From Bacteroidia bacterium (GTDB taxonomy: Bacteria; Bacteroidota; Bacteroidia; JABDFU01): 5,227 nucleotides of DNA. Position numbers and translations under genes: made by a program. Each line of letters opens with the position of its first letter. Position 1 is the first letter of the stretch. Below, in pieces: positions 1 through 5,227 of the stretch. The notes under the pieces were generated by a model that saw nothing but the letters and a program-made list of their open reading frames with translations, was not told where the DNA came from and did not search any database. The DNA is taken from assembly GCA_020849195.1 (NCBI GenBank), contig JADLGT010000223.1:1-5227 (forward strand). The letters are read 5' to 3'.

Positions 1-753
1 GTAGTTATTTCTCTGCTCAACTCCTTTACAGGTTTAGCCGCTGCATTTGGCGGATTTCTATACGATAATAAAATTATGCTTACAGGTGGTATATTGGTAG
101 GTTCGGCCGGTACACTGCTCACACTCGTTATGTGTAAAGCGATGAATCGCCCGTTGAGCAATGTTATATTTGGAGCTTTTGGCGCAAGCACCGATACAGC
201 TGATGCCGGCGGAACAAAGGGAACTACTAAAGATATAGGCGTTTCCGACCTAGCCGTGTTAATGAACTATTCTAAAAAAGTAGTAATTGTACCGGGTTAT
301 GGATTGGCCGTAGCTCAAGCCCAGCACGTAATTCACGAATTAGAATTACTACTCGAAGAACGAGGAGTTGAAGTAAAATATGCCATTCATCCTGTAGCAG
401 GACGTATGCCCGGGCACATGAATGTTTTGCTAGCCGAATCAAATGTCGATTATGGTAAGTTAGTAGAGATGGACGAAATAAATCCCGAGCTTGAATCTAC
501 TGATGTAGTGCTTGTTGTTGGAGCTAACGACGTTGTTAACCCTGCTGCTAAAACTAATCCAAGCTCTCCAATTTATGGTATGCCGATACTGGAAGTTGAT
601 AAAGCAAAAAATATTATTGTAAACAAACGCAGTATGAATGCCGGTTATGCCGGTATAGAAAACGAGTTGTTTTATAATCCAAAAACAAGTATGTTTTTTG
701 GCGATGCAAAGAAAGCACTTACTGAGTTGGTAGCCGAAATTAAAACGCTGTAA
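1..753 (+). CDS. pntB: NAD(P) transhydrogenase subunit beta, 5'-truncated by window edge
   Basis: This is the C-terminal part of the inner-membrane proton-translocating transhydrogenase beta subunit, which couples proton entry to hydride transfer from NADH to NADP+. The frame is open from base 1, so the ATG at 76 is internal; 250 residues are visible against roughly 460-470 for the whole family member. Residues 1-50 hold the last hydrophobic helices (LLNSFTGLAAAFGGF, then GGILVGSAGTLLTLVMCKAMNR), closely resembling E. coli PntB. From about residue 86 comes the soluble NADP(H)-binding domain III: the nucleotide-binding loop GYGLAVAQAQ (99-108), VAGRMPGH (132-139), GANDVVNP (174-181) and KRSMNAGYAGIENELF (209-224). 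All the expected domain III signatures are intact and the stop at 751-753 falls at the usual family end. The alpha-subunit genes are presumably upstream, outside the window. Identification is by recognised family motifs and is very secure. Confidence 0.97.
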   Translation, partial: VVISLLNSFTGLAAAFGGFLYDNKIMLTGGILVGSAGTLLTLVMCKAMNRPLSNVIFGAFGASTDTADAGGTKGTTKDIGVSDLAVLMNYSKKVVIVPGYGLAVAQAQHVIHELELLLEERGVEVKYAIHPVAGRMPGHMNVLLAESNVDYGKLVEMDEINPELESTDVVLVVGANDVVNPAAKTNPSSPIYGMPILEVDKAKNIIVNKRSMNAGYAGIENELFYNPKTSMFFGDAKKALTELVAEIKTL

Positions 754-765
754 AAGTGTTACGGC

Positions 766-809
766 TGTTAGTTGTATAATTACTTATGCAACCAACAAAC
801 AGTAATTTT
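766..809 (+). terminator. Hairpin after pntB, possible terminator
   Basis: Thirteen bases after the pntB stop there is a strong inverted repeat. TGTT (766-769) pairs with AACA (794-797), and GTTGTATAA (771-779) pairs with TTATGCAAC (784-792) with one G-U pair, around a TTAC loop. One A/C mismatch (770/793) lies between the two stem blocks. A TTTT run follows only at 806-809, eight bases after the stem, so it is not a textbook intrinsic terminator. Its position between pntB and an unrelated glycosyltransferase gene supports a role in ending the pnt transcript or protecting its 3' end. Confidence 0.45.
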
Positions 810-845
810 CTCCTATACCCTTAGCATTTTATAAAATAAGTTCAA

Positions 846-1592
846 GTGAAAGTTTCTGTCATTACCACCTGCAAAAACAGTGCGTTTACTATCGAGACCA
901 CCATCAAATCGGTTCTCGCACAGGATTATCCAGATATAGAATACATAATTATTGATGGTGCATCAACCGATGGAACACTTGAAATAATCAAAAAGTATAG
1001 TAGTAAAATTTCAAGTATAGTATCAGAAGCCGATGAAGGAATATATCATGCCATTAATAAAGGAATATGTATTTCAACCGGTGTGGTTGTTGCCAATCTC
1101 AATTCAGATGATTTTTATTCTTCACCAACAGTACTATCACAGGTAGTTAGTGCATTTAAAAATTCTGAGGCCTCAGCGGTTTACGGAAATTTACTTTACG
1201 TTGATAAAAAAGATACGAACCGGGTTATTCGAAACTGGCAATCGGGAGCATACAGCGAAGGATTATTTTTAAAAGGATGGATGCCGCCACATCCTGCATT
1301 TTTTGCGAAGAAGGAGCTTTACGACAAATATGGAATGTTTAACACTAAATTAAAGTCGGCTGCCGATTACGAAATTATGCTGCGATTTATCCATAAACAC
1401 AAAATTAAAGTTGCGTATGTTCCCGAAGTACTTGTGAAAATGAGGACAGGCGGAAAAAGTAATGCGTCATTATTAAATCGCATTAAAGCAAACTTAGAAG
1501 ACCGGAGAGCTTGGAAAATAAATGAACTCAATCCCGGTTTGTTTACACTTTTGCTTAAGCCGCTGCGAAAAATTAATCAGTATTGGGGTTAA
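846..1592 (+). CDS. Family 2 glycosyltransferase (WfgS-like), GTG start
   Basis: This predicted cytoplasmic GT-A fold glycosyltransferase moves a sugar from a nucleotide-sugar donor to a growing polysaccharide or glycolipid. The 248 residues show the family 2 order: N-terminal strand KVSVITTCKN (2-11), donor-binding IDGASTDGT (36-44), EADEGIYHAINKGI (61-74), the metal-binding NSDD (86-89, DxD-type), acceptor-side PPHPAFF (147-153), SAADYE (171-176, candidate catalytic acidic residues) and MRTGGKS (199-205). This pattern is typical of the WfgS/WfeV-type subgroup used in O-antigen and capsule synthesis. There is no transmembrane segment; residues 233-247 are a basic amphipathic tail that may touch the membrane. 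The start must be the GTG at 846, since an in-frame TAA lies only two codons upstream (837-839) and the N-terminal strand begins right after. No clear Shine-Dalgarno sequence or promoter is visible. It has no polysaccharide-gene neighbours here, so the sugar and acceptor cannot be named. Confidence 0.93.
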   Translation: MKVSVITTCKNSAFTIETTIKSVLAQDYPDIEYIIIDGASTDGTLEIIKKYSSKISSIVSEADEGIYHAINKGICISTGVVVANLNSDDFYSSPTVLSQVVSAFKNSEASAVYGNLLYVDKKDTNRVIRNWQSGAYSEGLFLKGWMPPHPAFFAKKELYDKYGMFNTKLKSAADYEIMLRFIHKHKIKVAYVPEVLVKMRTGGKSNASLLNRIKANLEDRRAWKINELNPGLFTLLLKPLRKINQYWG

Positions 1593-1610
1593 TCTCAAAT
1601 AGCGTTATGT

Positions 1611-1636
1611 AAAATCTATTACCCCTGTATAGTTTT
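1611..1636 (+). terminator. Weak terminator-like hairpin after glycosyltransferase
   Basis: AAAA (1611-1614) and CTAT (1616-1619) pair with ATAGTTTT (1629-1636), leaving T1615 bulged and a nine-base loop. The 3' arm ends in TTTT. It lies 18 bases after the glycosyltransferase stop, a suitable place for an end signal, but the stem is AT-rich and weak. An alternative pairing of GGGGT (1585-1589) with ACCCC (1621-1625) would compete with it. Confidence 0.25.
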
Positions 1637-1705
1637 CAATCTAATTCATATATTTATTTAGACGATAGTGGTATAACGACCACAATCAACCTAATTTGTT
1701 AGCAT

Positions 1706-1736
1706 TTTGCAAATACGTATAAATGAATTATATTTG
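1706..1736 (+). promoter_or_regulatory. Bacteroidetes-type promoter of the toxin-antitoxin operon
   Basis: TTTG at 1706-1709 and TATATTTG at 1729-1736, separated by 19 bases, match the Bacteroidetes primary sigma factor consensus (TTTG, about 19-21 bases, TAnnTTTG). Transcription would start near 1741-1744, giving a leader of only about 12-15 bases before the antitoxin ATG at 1756. The leader is A-rich with no Shine-Dalgarno sequence, as is usual in this phylum. This is the only good promoter match I find in the window. Confidence 0.7.
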
Positions 1737-1747
1737 TACGTATAAAT
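1714..1747 (+). promoter_or_regulatory. Paired TACGTATAAAT repeats, candidate antitoxin operator
   Basis: The 11-bp sequence TACGTATAAAT occurs exactly twice, at 1714-1724 and 1737-1747, 23 bp apart start to start, so on about the same face of the helix. Each copy contains the palindrome TACGTA. The first copy lies between the two promoter elements and the second directly follows the -7 element, over the expected transcription start. Ribbon-helix-helix antitoxins commonly bind such paired sites and repress their own promoter, so these are the likely autoregulatory operators. The repeats are seen directly; binding is inferred. Confidence 0.55.
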
Positions 1748-1755
1748 AAAATAAT

Positions 1756-2004
1756 ATGGACACCAAACTGACATTAAAGCTTGACAATAATGTGATTGAA
1801 CGGGCTAAAAGCTATGCTAGACAAAAGCAGACAAGCCTTTCCCAACTTATCGAAACGTATTTAAACTACTTAACTTCTTCACAGACAGAAAATGAAGAAG
1901 TAACCCCGTTGGTTAAAAGTTTATCGGGAGTAATTCAATTGCCGAAAAACTTCGATTATAAGAAAGGCTATAAAAAATATATTGCAAATAAATACGCGAA
2001 GTAG
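1756..2004 (+). CDS. Ribbon-helix-helix antitoxin, DUF6364-like
   Basis: This 82-residue protein is the likely antitoxin for the PIN toxin that follows it. The N-terminus has the ribbon-helix-helix layout: a beta strand TKLTLKL (3-9), helix A around NVIERAKSYARQ (12-23), a turn at TSLS (26-29) and helix B LSQLIETYLNYL (28-39). Such proteins dimerise through the strands and insert them into the DNA major groove. The C-terminal part (about 50-82), TPLVKSLSGVIQLP then a basic, tyrosine-rich tail, matches my recollection of DUF6364 antitoxins and probably wraps around the toxin. The ATG at 1756 is chosen because it begins just ahead of the strand and 12-15 bases after the predicted transcription start. 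It is first in a two-gene operon under its own promoter, with candidate operators overlapping that promoter. Family assignment is from motif memory, not a search. Confidence 0.88.
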   Translation: MDTKLTLKLDNNVIERAKSYARQKQTSLSQLIETYLNYLTSSQTENEEVTPLVKSLSGVIQLPKNFDYKKGYKKYIANKYAK

Positions 2005-2005
2005 C

Positions 2006-2422
2006 ATGATAAAAATATTTGCAGACACCGATGTATGCCTTGATTTATTATCTGGTAGGAAACCATACAATTCATTTGCCGAAAAGATTTTCTCTCTTGC
2101 CGACAATGGGAAAGTAAAAATATTTGTTTCTTCTATTTCCTTTGCAAATATCAATTACATACTTCGATCGCAATATTCGTCAAGTAGCGCAACGAGACGA
2201 GTTATTGCAAAATTTAAAACCTTAGTAGCCACACTTTCGGTTGACAGCAAAACTATCGACATAGCTATTGCCTCTGACTTTAATGATTTTGAGGATGCTA
2301 TTCAATATTATACTGCTATTGAAGAAAACATCACGACATTTATTACCCGAAATATTAAAGACTACAAAAAAGCTCATATTAAAATAATGACACCTGAAAC
2401 ATTTTTAAGTAAACATAATTGA
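2006..2422 (+). CDS. PIN-domain ribonuclease toxin (VapC-like)
   Basis: This 138-residue PIN domain is a Mg2+-dependent endoribonuclease fold, expected to act as the toxin by cleaving RNA when the antitoxin is lost. The N-terminal motif IFADTDVCLDLLSGRKPY carries the first conserved acid D7, with D13 nearby. E26 is a candidate second acid. The C-terminal half has DFEDAIQYYTA with D97, then the hallmark FITRNIKDY with N116 and D119, and ends PETFL. The order and spacing fit the PIN_3 type common beside DUF6364-like antitoxins; all the catalytic acids appear present, so the toxin is probably active. I chose the ATG at 2006, one base after the antitoxin stop, over the in-frame TTG at 1982: the latter would add eight non-conserved residues before the PIN first strand and overlap the antitoxin. 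The one-base gap implies translational coupling. The RNA target cannot be told from sequence. Confidence 0.9.
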   Translation: MIKIFADTDVCLDLLSGRKPYNSFAEKIFSLADNGKVKIFVSSISFANINYILRSQYSSSSATRRVIAKFKTLVATLSVDSKTIDIAIASDFNDFEDAIQYYTAIEENITTFITRNIKDYKKAHIKIMTPETFLSKHN

Positions 2423-2424
2423 TT

Positions 2425-2446
2425 ACCATTGCCGAACAGTGGTTTT
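2425..2446 (+). terminator. Terminator-like hairpin after the toxin gene
   Basis: ACCATTG (2425-2431) pairs with CAGTGGT (2437-2443), seven pairs including one G-U, around the loop CCGAA. The 3' arm runs straight into TTTT (2443-2446). It begins two bases after the toxin stop codon, which fits a short intrinsic terminator for the toxin-antitoxin operon. The stem is modest and the T run short, so readthrough toward the next gene is possible. Confidence 0.4.
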
Positions 2447-2563
2447 GCCCAATGTTGCATATTGACAGAAAATTAATAAATTTTGGTGTACTGCACTATG
2501 AAAATCAGCAAACCGTTGTGATATATATACATTATTAATCAATTTTAGCTCAATCATTAAACT

Positions 2564-3082
2564 ATGGATCCTGTAATAGAATTACTCAAAATAATAATTC
2601 CGGCCGGAATTGTTTTCCTGACTTCTTTTTATGTAATCAAAAATTTTTTAGACAATGAAACTAAAAAGCGGATGTTGGAAATTAAGGGAGCCGGTAAAGA
2701 ATTGCTTACCCCTATTCGACTTCAGGCATACGAACGGATTATTTTATTTCTCGAACGCATATCGCCAAACAGCCTTGTTATGCGCGTTAACAAACCTACT
2801 ATCACATCACGCCAATTACATTCCGAGTTGGTTGCCGCTATACGTGCAGAGTTTGAGCATAATCTATCGCAGCAAATTTATATGAGCGCATCAGCCTGGG
2901 AAATGGTAAAGAACGCTAAAGAAGAAACAACTAAATTGATTAATCTTTTAGCCATAAAAGTTCCGGAAAATGCACCCGGTGCCGAGTTGGCACAGTTAAT
3001 TGTTGAAGCCGGAGGTAAAACAAAATTGCCAACGCAAATGGCTATTGAGTTTATTAAAAAAGAAATTGCTCAAAATTTTTGA
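2564..3082 (+). CDS. Membrane-anchored helical protein of unknown function, DUF7935-like
   Basis: I do not know a function for this 172-residue protein. It has one N-terminal hydrophobic helix (about residues 5-27, LLKIIIPAGIVFLTSFYVI), followed by charged residues, so it is probably a single-pass membrane protein with a cytoplasmic helical body. A distinctive block, GKELLTPIRLQAYERIILFLERI (44-66), is followed by a mostly helical, charged region; I recall this pattern from the Bacteroidetes family DUF7935, a name I give with moderate confidence. There are no catalytic motifs or cysteine clusters. The stop is only 14 bases before the mutase start, on the same strand, so the two genes are very likely cotranscribed, and a link to the mutase or its membrane placement is a reasonable guess. 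The ATG at 2564 is chosen because it leads directly into the hydrophobic helix. Confidence 0.85.
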   Translation: MDPVIELLKIIIPAGIVFLTSFYVIKNFLDNETKKRMLEIKGAGKELLTPIRLQAYERIILFLERISPNSLVMRVNKPTITSRQLHSELVAAIRAEFEHNLSQQIYMSASAWEMVKNAKEETTKLINLLAIKVPENAPGAELAQLIVEAGGKTKLPTQMAIEFIKKEIAQNF

Positions 3083-3096
3083 TACGTAAAAATTGA

Positions 3097-4659
3097 ATGG
3101 CAGAAGAAGAAAAAAAAATAATTACAACAGATTCAGATATTGAGATAAAACGTATTTATCCTAAAACAGATTTTCCGGATGAACAACCCGGAGAATACCC
3201 TTTTACAAGAGGAGTACAAGAAACAATGTACCGGAGTAAGCTGTGGACAATGCGCCAATACGCAGGTTTTTCTACTGCCGAAGAGTCGAACAAACGCTAC
3301 CATTATTTATTAAAAAATGGCACCACAGGTTTATCGGTTGCCTTTGATTTGCCTACACAAATTGGATACGATTCCGATCATCCCATGTCCGATGGAGAAG
3401 TGGGCAAATCCGGCGTAGCCATTGATTCGCTTCAAGACATTGAAATTTTGTTTGAAGGAATTAAACTGGAAGAAATAACAACTTCCATGACGATTAATTC
3501 TACCGCATCAATTTTATTGGCTATGTATATTGCATTGGCCAAAAAACAGAATGCCGACCTGAAAAAAATTTCGGGTACTATTCAAAACGATTTACTGAAA
3601 GAATACGCTGCACGCGGAACATACGTTTATCCGCCTAAACCTTCTATGCGTATTATAACCGACATATTTGAATATTGCAGCAGCGAAGTGCCTAAATGGA
3701 ACACCATTTCCATTTCGGGATATCATATACGCGAGGCAGGCTCAACGGCTGTACAAGAACTGGCGTTTACCCTTGCCAATGGAAAGGCCTATGTTAAAGC
3801 CGCTATTGAAAAAAAATTAGATATAAATTTATTTGCCAAACGACTATCTTTTTTCTTTAATGCACACAATAATCTTTTTGAAGAGGTAGCAAAGTTTCGT
3901 GCAGCACGACGTATGTGGGCCAAAATAATGAAAGAACTTGGGGCCACCGACCCGAGGGCGCAAATGCTTCGCTTTCATACGCAAACCGGCGGCTCAACGC
4001 TCACCGCTCAACAACCACACAACAATATTGTTCGGGTAACTATTCAAGCGCTTGCTGCCGTACTTGGCGGAACACAGTCCTTGCACACCAATGGATTTGA
4101 TGAAGCCATTGCTTTGCCAACCGAAGAAGCCGCACGTATTGCTTTGCGTACACAACAAATAATAGCAAACGAAAGTGGGGTTCCCGATACTGTCGATCCG
4201 CTTGCAGGATCTTATTTTATTGAAACACTGACGAACGAATTGGAAGAACAAGCATGGCAATATATACACAAAATTGATGCGATGGGCGGAGCTGTAAATG
4301 CTATTGAACAAGGTTATATTCAGAATGAGATAGCGACATCGGCCTACAAATATCAAAGTAAAATAGAAAAGAAAGAGAAAATAATCGTTGGCCTAAATAA
4401 ATTTGAGGTCGAAGAAAAACCATTGCAAAATATTTTTACAGTTGACGATGCTGTCCGGATTCAGCAAATAGAGAAAATTAAAAAAATAAAATCCACACGT
4501 AACTCCGAAAAAGTTAAAAATATACTTAACAGGCTGGAGTCGGATGCCCGATCGAACATTAATTTAATGCCCGCCATACTGGAAGCCTGTGAAAATTATG
4601 CCACACTTGGCGAAATTGCAGATGTGATGAGAAAAGTATTTGGCGAATATAAAAACTAA
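3097..4659 (+). CDS. Methylmalonyl-CoA mutase catalytic subunit without B12 domain
   Basis: This is the 520-residue TIM-barrel catalytic subunit of an adenosylcobalamin-dependent acyl-CoA mutase, interconverting (R)-methylmalonyl-CoA and succinyl-CoA in propionate metabolism. Motifs in order: [11 protein letters not shown] (35-45), [16 protein letters not shown] (50-65), [17 protein letters not shown] (78-94), [12 protein letters not shown] (159-170), [14 protein letters not shown] (172-185), [11 protein letters not shown] (205-215), [11 protein letters not shown] (295-305) and [16 protein letters not shown] (327-342). Aligned by eye to the Propionibacterium enzyme, Y55, Q163, R173, Y209 and H210 correspond to Y89, Q197, R207, Y243 and H244. 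Having both Y55 and R173 points to methylmalonyl-CoA; isobutyryl-CoA mutases carry Phe and Gln there. Q41 and K48 replace Y75 and R82 of that enzyme. The protein ends at VFGEYKN, just where full-length enzymes (about 700 residues) continue into the cobalamin-binding domain, so a separate B12-binding subunit must exist elsewhere. It is the second gene of an operon with the membrane protein upstream. Confidence 0.93.
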   Translation: MAEEEKKIITTDSDIEIKRIYPKTDFPDEQPGEYPFTRGVQETMYRSKLWTMRQYAGFSTAEESNKRYHYLLKNGTTGLSVAFDLPTQIGYDSDHPMSDGEVGKSGVAIDSLQDIEILFEGIKLEEITTSMTINSTASILLAMYIALAKKQNADLKKISGTIQNDLLKEYAARGTYVYPPKPSMRIITDIFEYCSSEVPKWNTISISGYHIREAGSTAVQELAFTLANGKAYVKAAIEKKLDINLFAKRLSFFFNAHNNLFEEVAKFRAARRMWAKIMKELGATDPRAQMLRFHTQTGGSTLTAQQPHNNIVRVTIQALAAVLGGTQSLHTNGFDEAIALPTEEAARIALRTQQIIANESGVPDTVDPLAGSYFIETLTNELEEQAWQYIHKIDAMGGAVNAIEQGYIQNEIATSAYKYQSKIEKKEKIIVGLNKFEVEEKPLQNIFTVDDAVRIQQIEKIKKIKSTRNSEKVKNILNRLESDARSNINLMPAILEACENYATLGEIADVMRKVFGEYKN

Positions 4660-4668
4660 AGCTGTTTG

Positions 4669-5227
4669 TTATTTCAGTCGTTCTAAACGACCTTTTCGTT
4701 TCACAAGGTTTTTATAGTCCCACTGAATTTCTTTCGATTTTTTGATCCAACGTTTAAGGTCTTTGGTATTAATTTCTGAAACAGAATTATAAAAAACAGA
4801 GGCATCTTTAAATTTTTCTCCTCGCACTTCCAATCCTTTTTCGTCAAAACTTGCCCCGCTCCAAAACATCAAGCGGATTCCCGGCTTTTGTTTGCTGTAA
4901 CCCACAATAGGGTTTCCATCTAAAAACCAAACAGGATGCCCATGCCAAACTTTGTTTTCTGCATTGGTCAAATCATTGCTAATTTCTTGCATCAACAAAT
5001 TACAAATGTTTTTGTAGGATGCGATCTGTTTGCTGTTATAAGAATAAATAGCCGTATTGATATTTTGTTTTTTTGCACTCGTTTTTTTGATAGTCGTGGG
5101 ATTTACAAGCTGCTTATCTCTTCCTTTTACAAGCAGCTTAACCGCTTTTTCAATCAGGGTAAAAGGAAAAGGTTTGTCTAACGGAAATTGATATGTTGCT
5201 TTTGAAACGTGATACTTTTTTAATGCA
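4669..5227 (-). CDS. Tandem DUF1801 (YdhG-like) protein, N-terminus beyond window edge
   Basis: The minus-strand frame is open from the right edge to a TAA at 4671-4669, so this is a partial gene of at least 185 residues. Visible residues 1-41 (5226-5104), with KATYQFPLDKPFPFTLIEKAVKLL, look like the C-terminal end of one DUF1801/YdhG-type domain. A lysine/threonine-rich linker follows (about 42-62). A second, complete DUF1801-like domain starts near YNSKQ at 5040 and contains KVWHGHPVWFLDGNPIVGYSKQK, LMFWSGASF, KFKDASVFY and the ending WDYKNLVKRKGRLERL. The ATG at 4992 (or TTG at 4998) is not the real start: it would cut off the first helix of the second domain, and the frame has no ATG, GTG or TTG codon between 4999 and the edge. 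DUF1801 proteins are small alpha/beta proteins, some described as frataxin-like iron chaperones; the role here is unknown. The gene is convergent with the mutase, nine bases apart. Confidence 0.88.
   Translation of the reverse strand, partial: ALKKYHVSKATYQFPLDKPFPFTLIEKAVKLLVKGRDKQLVNPTTIKKTSAKKQNINTAIYSYNSKQIASYKNICNLLMQEISNDLTNAENKVWHGHPVWFLDGNPIVGYSKQKPGIRLMFWSGASFDEKGLEVRGEKFKDASVFYNSVSEINTKDLKRWIKKSKEIQWDYKNLVKRKGRLERLK
4677..4696 (+). terminator. Hairpin with T run, possible mutase terminator inside the convergent gene
   Basis: GTCGTT (4677-4682) pairs perfectly with AACGAC (4686-4691) around a three-base loop CTA, followed by C and TTTT (4693-4696). It lies 17 bases after the mutase stop, a good place for the end of the membrane-protein/mutase transcript. 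However, it sits within codons for the conserved RLERL ending of the opposite gene, so the symmetry may be a by-product of coding. Confidence 0.35.

Noticed and set aside
1668..1683. Small inverted repeat GTGGT/ACCAC upstream of the toxin-antitoxin promoter
   Set aside because: The stem is only 5 bp with no T run, so it is neither a convincing terminator nor an operator.
1982..2005. TTG at 1982 as an alternative toxin start
   Set aside because: It would overlap the antitoxin gene and add eight residues before the PIN first strand, whereas the ATG at 2006 begins exactly at the domain.
1921..2154. Minus-strand open frame of 77 residues across the antitoxin/toxin junction
   Set aside because: It lies entirely antisense to two well-supported genes, has no recognisable domain, and its sequence looks like the complement of their codons.
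1939..2436. TTGCCGAA repeated at 1939, 2076 and 2429
   Set aside because: An 8-mer with irregular spacing, two copies of which lie in coding sequence in different contexts; no evidence of an insertion footprint.
2455..2485. Possible promoter for the membrane-protein/mutase operon (TTG, 19 bases, TAAATTTTG)
   Set aside because: The -7 element has an extra T relative to TAnnTTTG and the upstream element is incomplete; too weak to annotate, though a promoter somewhere in 2447-2563 is expected.
3083..3088. A third TACGTA, just before the mutase start
   Set aside because: Only the 6-bp core matches, without the TAAAT extension or a partner site, so chance is sufficient in AT-rich DNA.
3994..4356. 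Minus-strand open frame of 120 residues inside the mutase gene
   Set aside because: It is antisense to the conserved mutase catalytic core and its composition (many Cys, Phe, Ser) is typical of a shadow frame.
4936..5181. Plus-strand open frame opposite the DUF1801 fusion
   Set aside because: The minus strand here encodes recognisable DUF1801 domains; the plus frame has no family features.

Overview
The window looks like an AT-rich chromosomal segment of a Bacteroidota bacterium. Three things support this: a promoter of the Bacteroidetes type (TTTG, 19-nt spacer, TAnnTTTG) at 1706-1736; weak or absent Shine-Dalgarno sequences with A-rich leaders before starts; and the gene families present (a DUF6364-like antitoxin with a PIN toxin, a membrane-anchored helical protein next to a split methylmalonyl-CoA mutase, and DUF1801 proteins). 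I cannot place it below phylum level from sequence alone.

Layout: (1) 1-753 is the C-terminal half of pntB, the NADP(H)-binding beta subunit of the proton-translocating transhydrogenase; its 5' end lies outside the window. A long hairpin follows it. (2) 846-1592 is a family 2 glycosyltransferase with a GTG start. (3) 1706-2446 is a self-contained toxin-antitoxin cassette: a promoter overlapped by two identical 11-bp repeats that look like operator half-sites, a ribbon-helix-helix antitoxin, a PIN-domain ribonuclease toxin one base downstream, and a weak terminator-like hairpin. (4) 2564-4659 is a two-gene operon: a small membrane-anchored protein of unknown function and the catalytic subunit of a B12-dependent acyl-CoA mutase. 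The mutase carries the residues of methylmalonyl-CoA mutase but has no cobalamin-binding domain. (5) 4669-5227, on the minus strand and convergent with the mutase, is the 3' part of a gene joining two DUF1801 domains in one reading frame. It runs off the right edge.

Functionally, transhydrogenase (NADPH supply) and methylmalonyl-CoA mutase (propionate/succinate interconversion) are core metabolism. The glycosyltransferase and the toxin-antitoxin cassette look like accessory genes between them. I see no CRISPR array, insertion sequence, tRNA or rRNA, and no gene-free stretch longer than about 165 bases. I do not see a clearly new system. The points most worth following are the operator layout of the toxin-antitoxin promoter, the tandem DUF1801 fusion, and the pairing of the unknown membrane protein with the split mutase.
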